From: Erodium maritimum
Taxonomy: Eukaryota; Streptophyta; Magnoliopsida; Geraniales; Geraniaceae
DNA length: 64,000 bases
Direction of reading: 5' to 3'
Assembly (NCBI GenBank): GCA_963921825.1
Contig: OY997594.1
Coordinates: 6,019,001-6,083,000, forward strand
Positions 33,428-44,530 of the stretch are shown here, one piece after another. Position 1 is the stretch's first letter. Each line of letters starts with the position of its first letter. Under the pieces are notes generated by a model. It was not told the DNA's origin, searched no databases, and saw only the letters and a list, made by a program, of their open reading frames with translations. The position numbers were made by a program, and so were the translations under genes.

Positions 33428-35793
33428 ATGGCAAGCTTAAGAAGAAGAATCGTTTTCGATCTATCAACTGCAGTGAAGCAACGGAGAGGAGTTCCTCAGT
33501 GCTCTAGGAGAGAGATGGCAAGCGCTAGAAAAATTGGTGCTGCGGGAATTCCTCGAGAGATGGCAAGTTCTAGAAGAATGGATCTATCTACTGCCGTCAA
33601 GCAATGGAAAGGAATGCCTTGCCCATCTATCCACTGCAACAACAGTCGTGATCTATCCACAGCCGTAGGAATACCTCAATGGCCCGACAGAATGATTCGA
33701 ATTTTTCCGAATCGTTTCCCTCGTCACGATTTGGGTGAGCTTGGGTATACTGTTAATGTCTTCGACCTCCTCTTCACGTCGGAAAGGGACTTCCTTGTCA
33801 AAAACAACGGCCAAAAGGTATCATATATATATATATATATACATGTTCATGAAATTATAAGATATGTTAGGTTACGATTGAACAGTAGATGTAGCTTAGG
33901 TTACGATTTATCTAAGCTTTATTATACAGAATGATTTTCCAGTTTCATTTATACAACATTGTACAGATCAAGGGTGATGATCTGCTGGGAAAGACTATTG
34001 TCTTATTTATCGTCCCATTAGACTTCTACAACGTGACGGTGTCCGGCGAGTTTGCGGGGAGGCCGGGGTCAGGGGATACTTGGGATATGATCGATGCTTA
34101 CCACGAGCTTCTGCGTGTAGGAAGTAATGTCGAATTTGTTTTTGTGCCTGTTCGAATTTGTGGTCGTGTTGGATCTGTAGATGACCGCCAAGAGGGGTTT
34201 TACCATGACATATTCTCCGCCGTGCCTTTCCCTGCCATCCCTTTCTCCGATGTTCAACCTCGGGAAGGCCCTGTTGTGCAGACATTTTCTCTTGAACATC
34301 TTCGTTTTAGTATGAGTGACCAAGATGTGCCATACTGGGTGGTCATTGATCCAACCCACACAGTTGTGGCCACTCGGTACTTATGCACTGATCTTTTCAA
34401 ACTCTTTGGCGGAGCGGAGCTTCATCCTCTCTCTCGAGAGAGGATACAGAACTTACATTACTCCCATTTAACCGAATCGAGGTTGGAGCGTATTAGAAAG
34501 TGGGATCAACTATTGGCATCTGATACTCGTGATTTTTTACTCTCAAGCAACGGGGACAAGGTACACTACCTTCATTGACCGATTATAATTATGCCTTCTT
34601 TTTGTTATTCAAAAACTATCCTTACTCACACTTGTTTGCAGGTACCCATCTCCTCCCTTAAAGGCAAGCTCGTAGGCTTGTATTTCTGTCAAAACATACC
34701 ACAACCTCCTCGCATGCAAGTGCTCAAGAAGGTTTACGAGGAGGCTAAATCGCGTGGTTATGATTTCGAAATCGTGCAAATAACCTTCCATTACCATCCT
34801 TTCAATGCCTTCTGCCCTCGTGACGCGGACCCGTCTGTACTGCAGTGCTGTGAAGATGTCAGCTGGTTGACACTGCCTTTCAAGGACCCAAGCTGTAGGA
34901 AAGTACAACGCATCCTTCACTGTCTCGAAGAAGAGGATACATATTGGTTCTCAAAAGATTTAGGAGATCTCAAAGTTCCAGAACACTGGGTTGGAGACAG
35001 CCTCATTTTAATCTATCCACACCAAGGCGAGGCTGAGACTGAGGTTGGCCACAATAGTGGAATCCTTTTTCAGTCAGTTGCAAAAATTCTTAAAAACTGG
35101 GGGATTGAATGCTACCCGTTTACAAGACCATCTCTTCACAAGGTTGATCACAGTAGTGAAGTCCAATTTGAGTTATTAGGTGCAGAAATTCTTGAAATTT
35201 GGGGGGTTGAAGGCTATCCATATAAACGACCATCTCTTTACCAGCTTGAGTATGAGGTACAAAAAAGAGATCTCACATTGCAATCACTTTTTTCTTCCGG
35301 AGACCATCTCATGCGGCCGGTGGGAGATGGATATGATATTGTTGATGTTTCCCAACTCTCGGGGAAGAGGGTTCTTGTTTTGTTTGCACAGCATCATGGA
35401 AGCTACTGTGAGCGTGGTGGGAACTTTGTTTCGATGCTGAAATCAGAGTATGTAGCACAACAAGAAGATAACGGAGAAGAAGAAAGTAAGTTTGAGGTGG
35501 TCTATGTCTCAACTGGATTTGAGGAGTCATCCTTTGATGAGCTCACCAAAGACATGCCATGGTTGGTTCGGCCGTATTGTAAATACGGGGGAGATACTCT
35601 CTTGGCAAAGTGTATCAAAGCGAATGCAAGTGTGACATGTGCTGTGGCCTTTAACGAGCAAGGCGAGCTCATTGCCAAGGCAAATCCCTTACCGGAAACG
35701 AAGGAAGGTGAGAAGCTTCAATTCCCCTTCATTGATCAAGATTTGGAAAAGGCTATCAGCTTGGAAGTTGAAGCAATGTGTAGTGCGTGGTAA
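33428..35793 (+). CDS. Nucleoredoxin-like protein with three thioredoxin-like domains, all lacking the redox motif (copy B)
   Basis: Three exons, all joined in phase 0: 33,428 (or ATG 33,419) to 33,817; 33,967-34,560; 34,642-35,793; about 711 residues. I prefer ATG 33,428 because of its GAGATGGC context. Domain starts carry the nucleoredoxin signature: LLFTSERDFLVKNNGQK/IKG, DTRDFLLSSNGDK/VPISSLKGKLVGLYF and VSQLSGKRVLVLF. Plant nucleoredoxins normally have WCPPC a few residues later in domains 1 and 3. Here domain 1 has no cysteine (FIVPLDFYNV), domain 2 reads CQNIPQPPR and domain 3 reads AQHHGSYCE. The second halves are preserved (FEIVQITF; DELTKDMPWLVRPY; GAELHPL; GVEGYPY). The C-terminal zinc-binding DC1 domain of NRX1 is missing; the protein ends EAMCSAW. 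Exon 1 encodes repeated MAS-RR and DLSTAV motifs. A catalytic oxidoreductase role is unlikely; a binding role is possible. Sieve-element-occlusion proteins share this fold and are the alternative. Confidence 0.85.
35050..35247 (+). repeat. 99-bp in-frame tandem duplication in exon 3 of copy B
   Basis: Two 33-codon units, 35,050-35,148 and 35,149-35,247, encode parallel blocks: HNSGILFQSVAKILKNWGIE followed by CYPFTRPSL, then HSSEVQFELLGAEILEIWGV followed by EGYPYKRPSL. Copy A has one unit only. The units have diverged, so the duplication is not recent; either copy A lost one or copy B gained one. Confidence 0.8.
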
Positions 35794-36578
35794 TTATGTG
35801 CCTAATATCGTGTAACTAATCTATTATTTTGCTAAACCTTGCACTCTTAAGGATTATTGTTTAAGGGGATAATTGCACTTATTTATATCTTTTTTTTTTG
35901 AAAGAACACTTAATTATGTTTACATGTACACGATTTTCACTTAGTTATGCATAATTTCAAAATTCACTTTTGTGGTACCGTAACTTTCTAATTTAACTTC
36001 AGGTCTACCATTCCAACAAATTTAATAAAGGAACTTATTAAACGTATGGCGTTTATGGAGGTTGATGCAATTTTTCTTGTTTATTTAGTTGGGTTAGTAA
36101 CATGACTTGATTGTAGGGATGGAAAAATAACCCAAACCTGATCGGTTCCCAACATCTTCAGGGACAGTTTATAAAATTTTGTTCCTCCTTCAAATCGGTT
36201 TTTTTGGGCTCCTTTTCTGAGGTTAAAAGGGTTGCCTCCTAAGTACAATATGTTTGTTTGACCGATTATGCATGATGCTTTACCCACCTTGGTATTTTTG
36301 GAAGCGAGGGGATGCAGAATAGCTTTAAATGATATGTTATGTAAAATGTGTAGGTTAGTTTGTGAGGATACATATCATTTGTTATTATATTGTGAATATG
36401 CTCGTGGTGTGTGGAACAGAGTACTCGTTTGGTAGTCCTTAAATTGGGTTATGCCGGTTGATTTTAAATCAATATTGGTGATCTGGAGTGATCTTGGAGC
36501 TTTTGGGAATAATGTGTGGTTGAAGTTGGGATATTTAACTTGTGGGCGCATCTGGCTTCAACGACATGGAGCAGTTTA
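35794..36578 (+). pseudogene. 3' flank of copy B with LINE zf-RVT relic
   Basis: The first ~200 bases align with copy A's 3' flank and contain the unoccupied LINE target site (about 35,994-36,007). From about 36,230 the plus strand translates into a LINE zf-RVT domain: LPKYNMFV, then CKMCRLVCEDTYHLLLYCEY and ARGVWNRVL. The frame then continues to a point where the PIF-type MITE interrupts it (QRHGAVYK/...). It is a dead fragment that predates the gene duplication. Confidence 0.65.
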
Positions 36579-36581
36579 TAA

Positions 36582-37499
36582 GAGCATGAACAACAGAAAG
36601 GACCTTGGTCAGGGAGTGGGAGTGCAGACCTTGTGCTGACTGGACAAAAGTCAGGGAGTGGGAGTGGGAGTGCAGAAAAGTGGGTGTTTTGCAACAGAAA
36701 AGACCTCGAGGTCCTGGGAGTGCAGAACAATGCTGACTGGATTATTAATTAATATTTTGCTGTTTTATCTAATTATTTATCAGAAACCGTTTAAATTATA
36801 TAAACAAATGTAAAAAAAATAATTAATGACAGTAAATAAATTTAACACGAATAAAAATGAACTTTTTAATAATGGAAAAGAAATCAATAAAATATGTGTA
36901 TAGAATAATATGGTCAACTATATAATATTCATAGTAGTTGCTATAACGAAAAATCTTTGAGTCAGATCGGATATAAATACACACAAAAACGATAATATGG
37001 TCAAATATATATTACATAAAAATGTTATTTTATTTGAAATATCATCCAACACTGAATTATATAATATATAATCTATTAAAAAGAAGATTTGATTTTAAAT
37101 TTTAATATGCATTTCATTCCAAAATTAAAAGTATATCATATTGATTATAATGAAACATAATAACAAAAGCCTATCTAGCTCAATGGTAGAGCACAAGGCT
37201 TTAAAGTTGTGAGGTTGGGGGTTCGAATCCCACAATTAACAAAAAAATTTGTTCAAAAAAAAAAATCAGCGTGTGGAAGCTAGGTGTCGGCCCAACAGAG
37301 GCCCAGCGTGGCCAGGGAGTGAAGGAGCGAGGAGTGCGGGCCGGCCCGCGATTGAGGAGCGCTGGCTGAGGAGCGAGGAACGAGCCCAGTGTTTCTGGGG
37401 CGCGGACCGCAAAAAACGAAGCCCACAACGGAGCGGGCCTCGCTCCTCGGCCCAGGCGCGCGCGGAATGGGGCGCGGGCACGCTCCGTTGTTCATGCTC
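36582..37499. mobile_element. PIF/Harbinger-type MITE, 918 bp
   Basis: It has a 3-bp target duplication TAA (36,579-36,581 and 37,500-37,502) and terminal inverted repeats: left GAGCATGAACAACAGA, right (reverse strand) GAGCATGAACAACGGA. These are the marks of PIF/Harbinger MITEs. The interior has GGGAGTGGGAGTGCAGA repeats on the left, a long AT-rich centre, a tRNA-like segment at 37,168-37,238 and a GC-rich right end. No transposase is present. It is inserted into the LINE relic, whose frame appears to resume after 37,503. Confidence 0.85.
37168..37238 (+). other. tRNA-like sequence inside the MITE
   Basis: GCCTATCTAGCTCAATGGTA is followed by GAGC, then a possible anticodon arm and GGGGGTTCGAATCCCAC, a near-perfect T-arm with B-box. 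D-arm and T-arm fold well. The acceptor strands do not pair and the anticodon stem is irregular, so this is a tRNA-derived relic and not a working tRNA gene. Confidence 0.55.
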
Positions 37500-37599
37500 T
37501 AAGGGACGGGTTGACACCCTTGGTGAGGTTCTGAGGAATTTGCAAGTTCATTCGTTTAGTGTACTGAGATTGGAATTTGAATCAAATATTTGAATCAAA

Positions 37600-38615
37600 A
37601 TTTTAATACGTTAAATTTTGATATAAGTAACACAAGAACGAAAATAAGTACGCGTTTTGACCGCGCTCCACCGCTCTCTTTCCAAGTCTTACCCTGGTGG
37701 CTCTTCAAGCTTCCCCGGCTTGAAAGAGCTTCCCAAGGACGGATCTGTGCCCCCCCTATTCCGGCTCTAGTTTGGAGAAGTCCAGGTTCTCTCCCCGTCC
37801 TCTCGGTGTTGGCCGGAGCGACTAAGAGTACCCGTCGTGAGTTCGAAGTCGTCTGTTGTTGTCGCCACGTGATTTTCGCCGTTGTCCTTCACCTGCTTCA
37901 TGTCGGTCTGGTTAGAGCTCACTGTCTCTGCTCAGGGGCTCTCCGGCGAAAGTGGGGACGCGTGAGGTCGTGAGGTTGCAGCTCGGCTCGATGCTAGGTA
38001 GGGCTGCCGTTCTAGGGCTTGGCTGAGGATGGTATAGTTTTCTTCCCTTCTCGGTTTGAATTCGGTATTTTCTCCCTCTCCTTCATTATTTTCTAAATCG
38101 GAGATTTGGTGTTCCCAGCCATCTCAGTGGTCCGGCCTCGTCGGGATTCGGTGCTGGCCGCCGACGAGGACAAAGGCCTTGTGCCCTTAGATTTCTCCCT
38201 TTCTGAATTTTATGATTGGGGATAAGATCTCGGTCGGACGCGTGCTGGCCGTCGGCGAATCCGGGACACTCTTTTAGGGTTCCTGGTTTCTGAGACTGGA
38301 GTACATGTAAATCCGTTTTTGAATTGGGTAGGGGCGATTAGGTTGGTTAGAATTCAGGTCTAATTGTACTTCAAGGTTGGTAAATTTAGTCTTTAGGGCT
38401 GTTTTCATTTAGTGCTTCATGTTAGTCAAATATGGTATATAGACCTTCAAAATTTGTATCCTTCTTTGGGCGTTGATTCTGGGTTGCTTGTTTCTTGCTG
38501 ATTGTAAGGTTTATTCTGGTTGTTGGCACTGTCCGAAAATGAAGGCTGCGTCTTTCTATCTCTTTCGTCTCGAGAGAGGTTTAGTTTAAATTTACTTTGC
38601 CGATAAAAAAAAAAA
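37600..38615 (+). other. Unclassified, possible 3' end of a non-LTR element with A-rich tail
   Basis: This is GC-richer than its surroundings, with no interpretable frame. It ends in TTTGCCGATAAAAAAAAAAA (38,592-38,614); a similar TTTGCCGATAAAAAAAA occurs at about 42,099. A shared end of this form followed by poly-A suggests a SINE or LINE 3' terminus. I could not find a convincing target duplication. Confidence 0.35.
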
Positions 38616-39535
38616 GAGGAACCACAACATTTATAACACTTCGAGACGAATCTTATGTGGCAAAAGATACAGAAAATGTGCAAGTACCGGTGAAAAGTTC
38701 TCTCAAACTTCTAGTTTCAATCCTTGCTTTTATATATTATTATAGTTCAGAAAAATTTCTGTTTTTAGTTTCTAACCTAGTTTTTTAACCAAGTTTTGGT
38801 AGCCTGGGTTGACTTGGCATTTTTTATATCAGTAAAGTAAATTTAAATTAAACCTTCTTTGAGGGAAAATAGGAGTTACATGGAGTAATGAGTGTGTACT
38901 ACACCGTTTACAAGAAGATGACAAGAATGTAACCAACAGAAAGAAACCAACCGCCAAGAAAAACAACACTGGTTTAAAACTAAAAACCAGCTCGCTTCAC
39001 GCAGGAAGCTAACAAACAAAAAACGGGGTCTAAAACTCAAATTTACCAACCATTAAGCGCAGAAAAAAACAAAGGATCTCAAATATCCAGATTTTACCAA
39101 CTTGAAGCACAAAAAAAATAGGACTTCCAACAGCACAACCAATGAATCGATAAAAACTTAACCCAACCCCGTCGGAACTGAACAACTCCATTTTCCTCCC
39201 TCACTCAAATGGCTTCTTAGAGGACAAGAAGGCCCAAACCCTCGTCGACGATCAGCACCTTCAACCGGCGAACTCGAACCACTCGAGAACGAGAAGAAGT
39301 GGCAAGCCTTTTTTAAAGAGTTCTAGCAGTTCGTTCATTTTTGACAATTTCAACAAAAATTCAACAATGTTACGAGATATTTACATTATTTCAAAAGTTC
39401 TGTCTATTAAATTTTCAAAGGGTTAATCATTAAAAACTATTTTTATTTTAAAAAACTACCTTATATGTATTGCTTTCACGCAAAATAATACTGTCCACCA
39501 CATGGGGAGCAAGAGTTTCGTGGTCAACAATGAAG
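38616..39535. other. Intergenic, nothing recognised
   Basis: AT-rich sequence with no coding domain, no structural repeat and no element ends that I can identify. Confidence 0.5.
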
Positions 39536-39539
39536 ATCG

Positions 39540-40720
39540 GTGGGGAAAGATGAGATCGATGGAGGGGATATGAATTTAATGGGAGGTGATGACTCTGATT
39601 TTTCGGAGAACCAGATGGATCAGGATGGGCGGGGCTCGAAGATCCCCTGGTGTTGGTGCACCGTCTAAGAGGGTTCGTACCGGGGGACGACGAACAGGTG
39701 GCGGGGCCAGGACTCGACCATCCACCTTAAGGTTCTTGTTTCACCGAGGAACCATGATGAGAGAAATGGGCCGCGACAAGTTGGGCCGTTCATGGCTGGA
39801 AAAAGAAAAGGACCAATAGACTTGGGGTTCAACGATTTGGACAATTGGGAGCCCAGAAAATGAGGGTCGGACGTGGGGGTTTCCCCTTTACCGGATCGAA
39901 CCAGGCGGGGCCCAATCGAGATAACCCGGGCCGGTGGAACATTCTCTTTCGGGTATCAAACCAACAAACTCTGAGAGCGGGTCGGGGTGAGCAGGACCAC
40001 CAGTTTTGAGGAAAGCACCCTACAGATAGAAGGAAAATGGACAACCTGACATGGTTGACCTGGGTACAAGACTGGGAGGATTCAGCATTAGGAAGGTAGT
40101 CGTACCTCCGTTGGATATTTGTGGAGGGGGTCTTCATTTCGCATATGCAGTAGGAGTTAAGGTTATGGACACAAAGACTTTCTTCTGGAAAACCTTGGTA
40201 GACAAGTTATGCGACCTCTAGCAGCTACAAGATGTCAAGGCCCGTCCTCTGAAGGATAGGGCGGTGGGCTTCTTTTTTTGACCAATACGAGAACGGGCTA
40301 GAGTCTTGGTCGGGGAGCCATGGGCTTTTTGCCGGTCCCTCATACTCTTTGCGAAGTTAAGTCCCCACATGAGGCCCCGGGACATGACTTTCATTCATTT
40401 CTCGGTGTGGGCTCGTATCTCTAACCTTCTGATTGGAGTTTGGAATAGGGGCGTCAGCTGGGAAGTGCGCTCGGTATTTATCTAGCGGTCGATGATGATG
40501 CTGATGTAATGTGTGGGGATGTTTTCATGAGAATCAAGATCCGAGTGGATGTCCGACTTCCTCTGTAGAGCCAATTGTGGTTTCGACTTACAAGGTCTCA
40601 AGTATGGACATTATTGCATATATCTTATAAACGCTTGTCAGATCACTATTTTTGTTGCAGCTGCGCTGTACATCTATTATCGACCTGTCCATCGGACGGA
40701 GGAAACAAGGGACCTTCTCT
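39540..40720 (+). pseudogene. DUF4283-type gag (LINE ORF1) relic upstream of repeat copy 2
   Basis: On the plus strand around 40,290-40,450 a frame reads RERARVLVGEPWAFCRSLIL, then MTFIHFSVWARISNLLIGVW, the DUF4283 core, with stops on either side. At about 40,525 MRIKIRVDVRLPL matches the block that usually precedes the CCHC knuckle. The frame is broken by several stops and shifts, and no intact knuckle follows. It is followed by repeat copy 2 (41,036 on), which suggests both are parts of one old LINE-like element. Confidence 0.6.
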
Positions 40721-41035
40721 TCGATCCTTGGCGGACCCAAGATCAGCTGGTTCTTAGGCCCGCCATATAAGGGTGGTCCCGAGTACCAATTGGGCATATA
40801 TGGGGTGTTCGTCTGGCCAATCGACGCCTAACTTTACCCATGTGGCGTCGAGGCCAGCAGATCGTAAGGGCAAAGGGAAGGCGGTCGTAAAGGAGACTTC
40901 CCCAATGGAGTGAGCTCGATATTTTCCCGTCAGAAAAAATCACTCGACTCGGGTCTCGCAGGCACGAGACTAATCTTTTCTCGTCATAGGGAACCATCCG
41001 GGCGCCTCAGAAGACCCCTCATTGCGAAGAAGAGG
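40721..41035. other. Link between gag relic and repeat copy 2
   Basis: No frame of its own is convincing. It probably belongs to the same degenerate element. Confidence 0.35.
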
Positions 41036-41652
41036 CCCTTATATCCACCCATCACTTCCTAGGGCTTCTCTCATTCTTTTTCGAAGAGTCGGACGGAGGA
41101 ACATCTTGATGCTTCCCGGAACTTAGCCATATCCTCCCTTTTAATCGAACGTAAGCGGTTAGTAAGAGAGGACCAGGACCTGGATTCAGAGGGCTCTACA
41201 TGCTCCAAGGGAACGTCTCGATCAGCGGCGGGGGCTACAAGCACCCTCGCCTCGATCAATGAGGAGCTCGTGGTCCAGTGAGGGGTCGGCCAACAACACC
41301 GCCTCACCAGACATACGGTGTCAGTGCTCCCACCAAGTTCTGGCACGGTACTCTCCTACCACCTCGGGGCCCAACACTCTAGCGTTCTTGGAGCCATACA
41401 TTATCATTTAAAGAGGACTACACACATTGGAATCTTGGGAGAGTATACAGTTTGTCTAGGTGTCACTCCGGAAATGGACCGGCTATGTCGTAACTTCTCA
41501 TTTGGATTCGATGTATCGATTTCTTCGGAAATTATCACAGTATCCCCTTCCAAACATCTCGATAAAACACTTTAGTATTTGAGCATTTATATTCAATTAT
41601 TAATTTCTTTTTCCGTAAGATTCCCTAATATTAAAGACCTTTTTATTTAGTA
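41036..41652 (+). repeat. Dispersed repeat copy 2, part 1
   Basis: This matches positions 1-585 of the window with scattered substitutions and a ~30-base insertion around 41,321-41,352. It ends with TATTTAGTA (41,644-41,652), the left target duplication of the large Mutator-like element, and continues at 49,505. Confidence 0.8.
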
Positions 41653-42130
41653 GGGAAAACTACCAAAATATACCTTCTAATGAAGTTTCATCCCAAAAAC
41701 TAACCCACTTTCACTTTTTATCCCGTAAACATACTTGGTAAAAAAATAAATGCCTACATATTATAATTTTCAGTTGGTGGCCCAAATGACATCCATTTGA
41801 CAACCTAAAAAGACACTATTACCCATACCTGCGATTATGGTTGTATTCGTACCTTGATCCCGTGCAATTGTGGTTTAATCGCAACTTGATCCCGCCTGAT
41901 TTTACTTAGGGTTTTTTTCTACATGTAATTGTAGTTTGTTATCTGTGGAATCAGTGTAGCTCTTCTCTCGCCAACCACATCAAAACTCTGGTTCGTCTCG
42001 TAACTCTCTCTCTCTCGATCTATGTATTTGTATGGAATGATCTCTATTAACAATATGGTTTATGTAAGCAGTCCCCATAGTTCATTGGTTGAGATTCAAT
42101 TTGCCGATAAAAAAAACAATATGGTTTATG

Positions 42131-42506
42131 TGTTGGGGTATAACAACGTGGAACAATATTCAAGCAAGAAGAAACCAAGGGAAAATAAGCAATCACACAA
42201 GAACACAAGAATTTACGTGGTTCAACAATTTGCCTACGTCCACGGTCTCACTACTCTCTTCTTATTGCTCTCACAATGAATGAATGATTTGGGTTTACAA
42301 GTACATGATATTTATAGGAGAAGACAATGGGTAAAATAAGGTTGGTATTTATAGGAGAAGACAATGGGTAAAATAAGGTAGGAATTAGGTTTCCTAATTA
42401 TAATAGGAAATATCCTCTAATTGCCTACTCAAGTCTCTTACCTAAATCTATTAGGAAGACTAGACCTTTCCTAAATAAAATAGTAAGTCTCCACACAACC
42501 CTAACA
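42131..42506. mobile_element. Solo LTR, 376 bp, Copia-like
   Basis: It begins TGTTGGGGTATAACAACGTG and ends ACCCTAACA, with a perfect 5-bp duplication TTATG at 42,126-42,130 and 42,507-42,511. It includes an ACGTGGTTCAACAATTTGCC block common in plant Copia LTRs and a 36-bp tandem duplication (TATTTATAGGAGAAGACAAT...) at about 42,309-42,380. There is no internal retroelement sequence. Confidence 0.85.
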
Positions 42507-42579
42507 TTATGTGTATCTAAACATCTCGGTATGTAATTGTGTAGAGCTTTCTATGGTTTTAGATCATATTTGAGTCTGT

Positions 42580-42735
42580 AGAGAATGATCATGGAGAGAT
42601 TTTTTGTCCAACGAGAATGGAGAGAATTTTTGTCCAACGAGATATCTAGGTATGATCTCTGTGCAATTTTCATCTTGAAAATGGAGATAATTTTTATCCA
42701 ACGAGAACTTATATCTTCCAACAAAAAAATGTTCA
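42580..42735. repeat. Repeat also found at 48,533-48,606 within the same element
   Basis: GATCTCTGTGCAATTTTCAT and the following ~55 bases recur nearly unchanged, in the same orientation, at about 48,533-48,606. A shorter piece (TTTTTGTCCAACGAGA) is itself repeated twice at 42,600-42,640. This indicates an internal duplication within the Mutator-like element. Confidence 0.7.
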
Positions 42736-43027
42736 CACTGATCATACCTAGAATCAACAAATTTTCAGTTGTTGATTCTCGTTTTATTTCTTTCTGAACC
42801 ATATTTGACTTCTCTGGAAATTTTCAGAATGATTTGGATTTGAAGTATTATAGATTAGAAAGTCATGGTGATGTAGAAGCACAAGTTAATGACGCAAGAG
42901 TCAATCCTTCATGTAGTACCAACTCTATTATAACCCACTGATCATGTTTATTTTTTAAAGTCACTTGGAGTTTCATTTGTTGGAAAAATCAAATTTAGAG
43001 TTTCTGAAAAATGATATATAGTGTTTT

Positions 43028-43908
43028 GGGGAAAGACCGCTTCCCAACTACGGTTCACCTTTGATTTATGGTTATAACTGTGACTGACCTTTGATTTCAA
43101 TTCACATCGGTGAACTTTTCGAGATTCTCAGAAACTATCAAAACACGTGAAAAGAAACAGATTTGTTAACTTTACTTGCGAAAAGTCGAAATTGCCCTCC
43201 AATCTAATTCAAATTTTCAAATCAATGTCATTGCTTTCTTCTCCCCTGCAACAGAGATTTTTTTTTTTTTTTTATATAAAAAAACACAGAATCCCAAGTA
43301 CCTTTGGATTTCTTCTCCCTTACTTTTATTTAACTCGTAATAATATTTTTATTTCATAAATTCTTTATTTTCACAATATATATATCAAAAATTCAGATTT
43401 ATTTTCAAAAAATCTGAATTTTTCCAGCTCCTGGTCTGCCTCACCGGAGAAGTACGGCTCGGGGTCCTGCCGACGCGACAATGAGATGCTTCCATCTCAA
43501 CTGCCACGAGCAGTGCGAGGACGCCAACAACAACAACAATGGAAGCTGAAGAAGATAAAGAAGGAAGAGGGAAGAGGCTTAGAGCTAGGAGAATCGCGAA
43601 AAGTTCACCGAGGGGAATTGAGACCAAAGGTCGGTCGCAGTTAGGACCATGGAATCAAAGGTGAAACATAGTTGGGAAGCGGCATTTCCCCGAGAAAGTA
43701 CATAGGGGCAATCTGGCCATTTATGAAAAAATGGAAAGGCACGTGACTGTCACGCGCTGAAAATCCTGACGGTGCCGTCAAAACAGACGGTTTCCGTTAG
43801 TTTCTGAGAATCGCGAAAAGTTCACCGATGGGAATTGAAACCAAAAGTCAGTCGCAGTTAGGACCATGGAATCAAAGGTGAACCAAAGTTGGGAACCGAC
43901 CTTTCCCC
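43028..43908. mobile_element. Nested non-autonomous Mutator-like element, 881 bp
   Basis: A perfect 9-bp duplication, TAGTGTTTT, lies at 43,019-43,027 and 43,909-43,917. The terminal inverted repeats are about 108 bp: left GGGGAAAGACCGCTTCCCAA, right (reverse strand) GGGGAAAGGTCGGTTCCCAA, extending to GATTCTCAGAAAC. A third copy of the right terminus lies inside at about 43,589-43,692. There is no transposase; a minus-strand frame at 43,385-43,627 (hydrophobic, Leu/Ser/Val-rich) may be a captured fragment but is not recognised. Confidence 0.9.
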
Positions 43909-44530
43909 TAGTGTTTTTGATGTTTTACATGTGTATATAGTGTTTGTGATGTCTTACATATTTATATAGTATTTGTGTGAGTATCATGGTGATGGATGTG
44001 AGGGGAAAACAGTATTGACCATGAAATTTGGACCATTTGCATCATTAAGTGCATAACGATATGGTTATAGAATTGAAGTCACTTGGAGTCTCATTTGTTT
44101 TTATTGAGTTTCTTCTACTGGATTCATAGTTTATGGGGGAAAAATCACTCTTAGATGTTACTGAATTGTATGTATCCCTACTATGTTAATTTCTTGGAGT
44201 CTTACACTGTTATTGAACTGTAGCCCTGCAGATATATGTTTCGTGTTCAGAAGGTCAGATATTTGGAATATTGAGATATCATATTTGTTTGTTGCTGCTA
44301 TCGAAATCAAGGTAATTGGCACTCTAAATGTATTCTTGTGTTGTGATTGCAAGTTTAGAAGAAAAAAATTACAATCATTTATGGAGTTGATCTTAAATGG
44401 CGATTTTGTGCAAGGGAAATTGATAGGTTCATGTACATTGGAGTGGATATGTTGTTGGGTAGTTAAATTACTGAAAGTTGAACATCATCGTATCTTATGT
44501 TCGTTTGATTTGTGTGTGGAATGAATAGAT

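Noticed and set aside
37168-37238. A functional tRNA gene
   Set aside because: The acceptor strands do not pair and the anticodon stem has mismatches; it lies inside a MITE.
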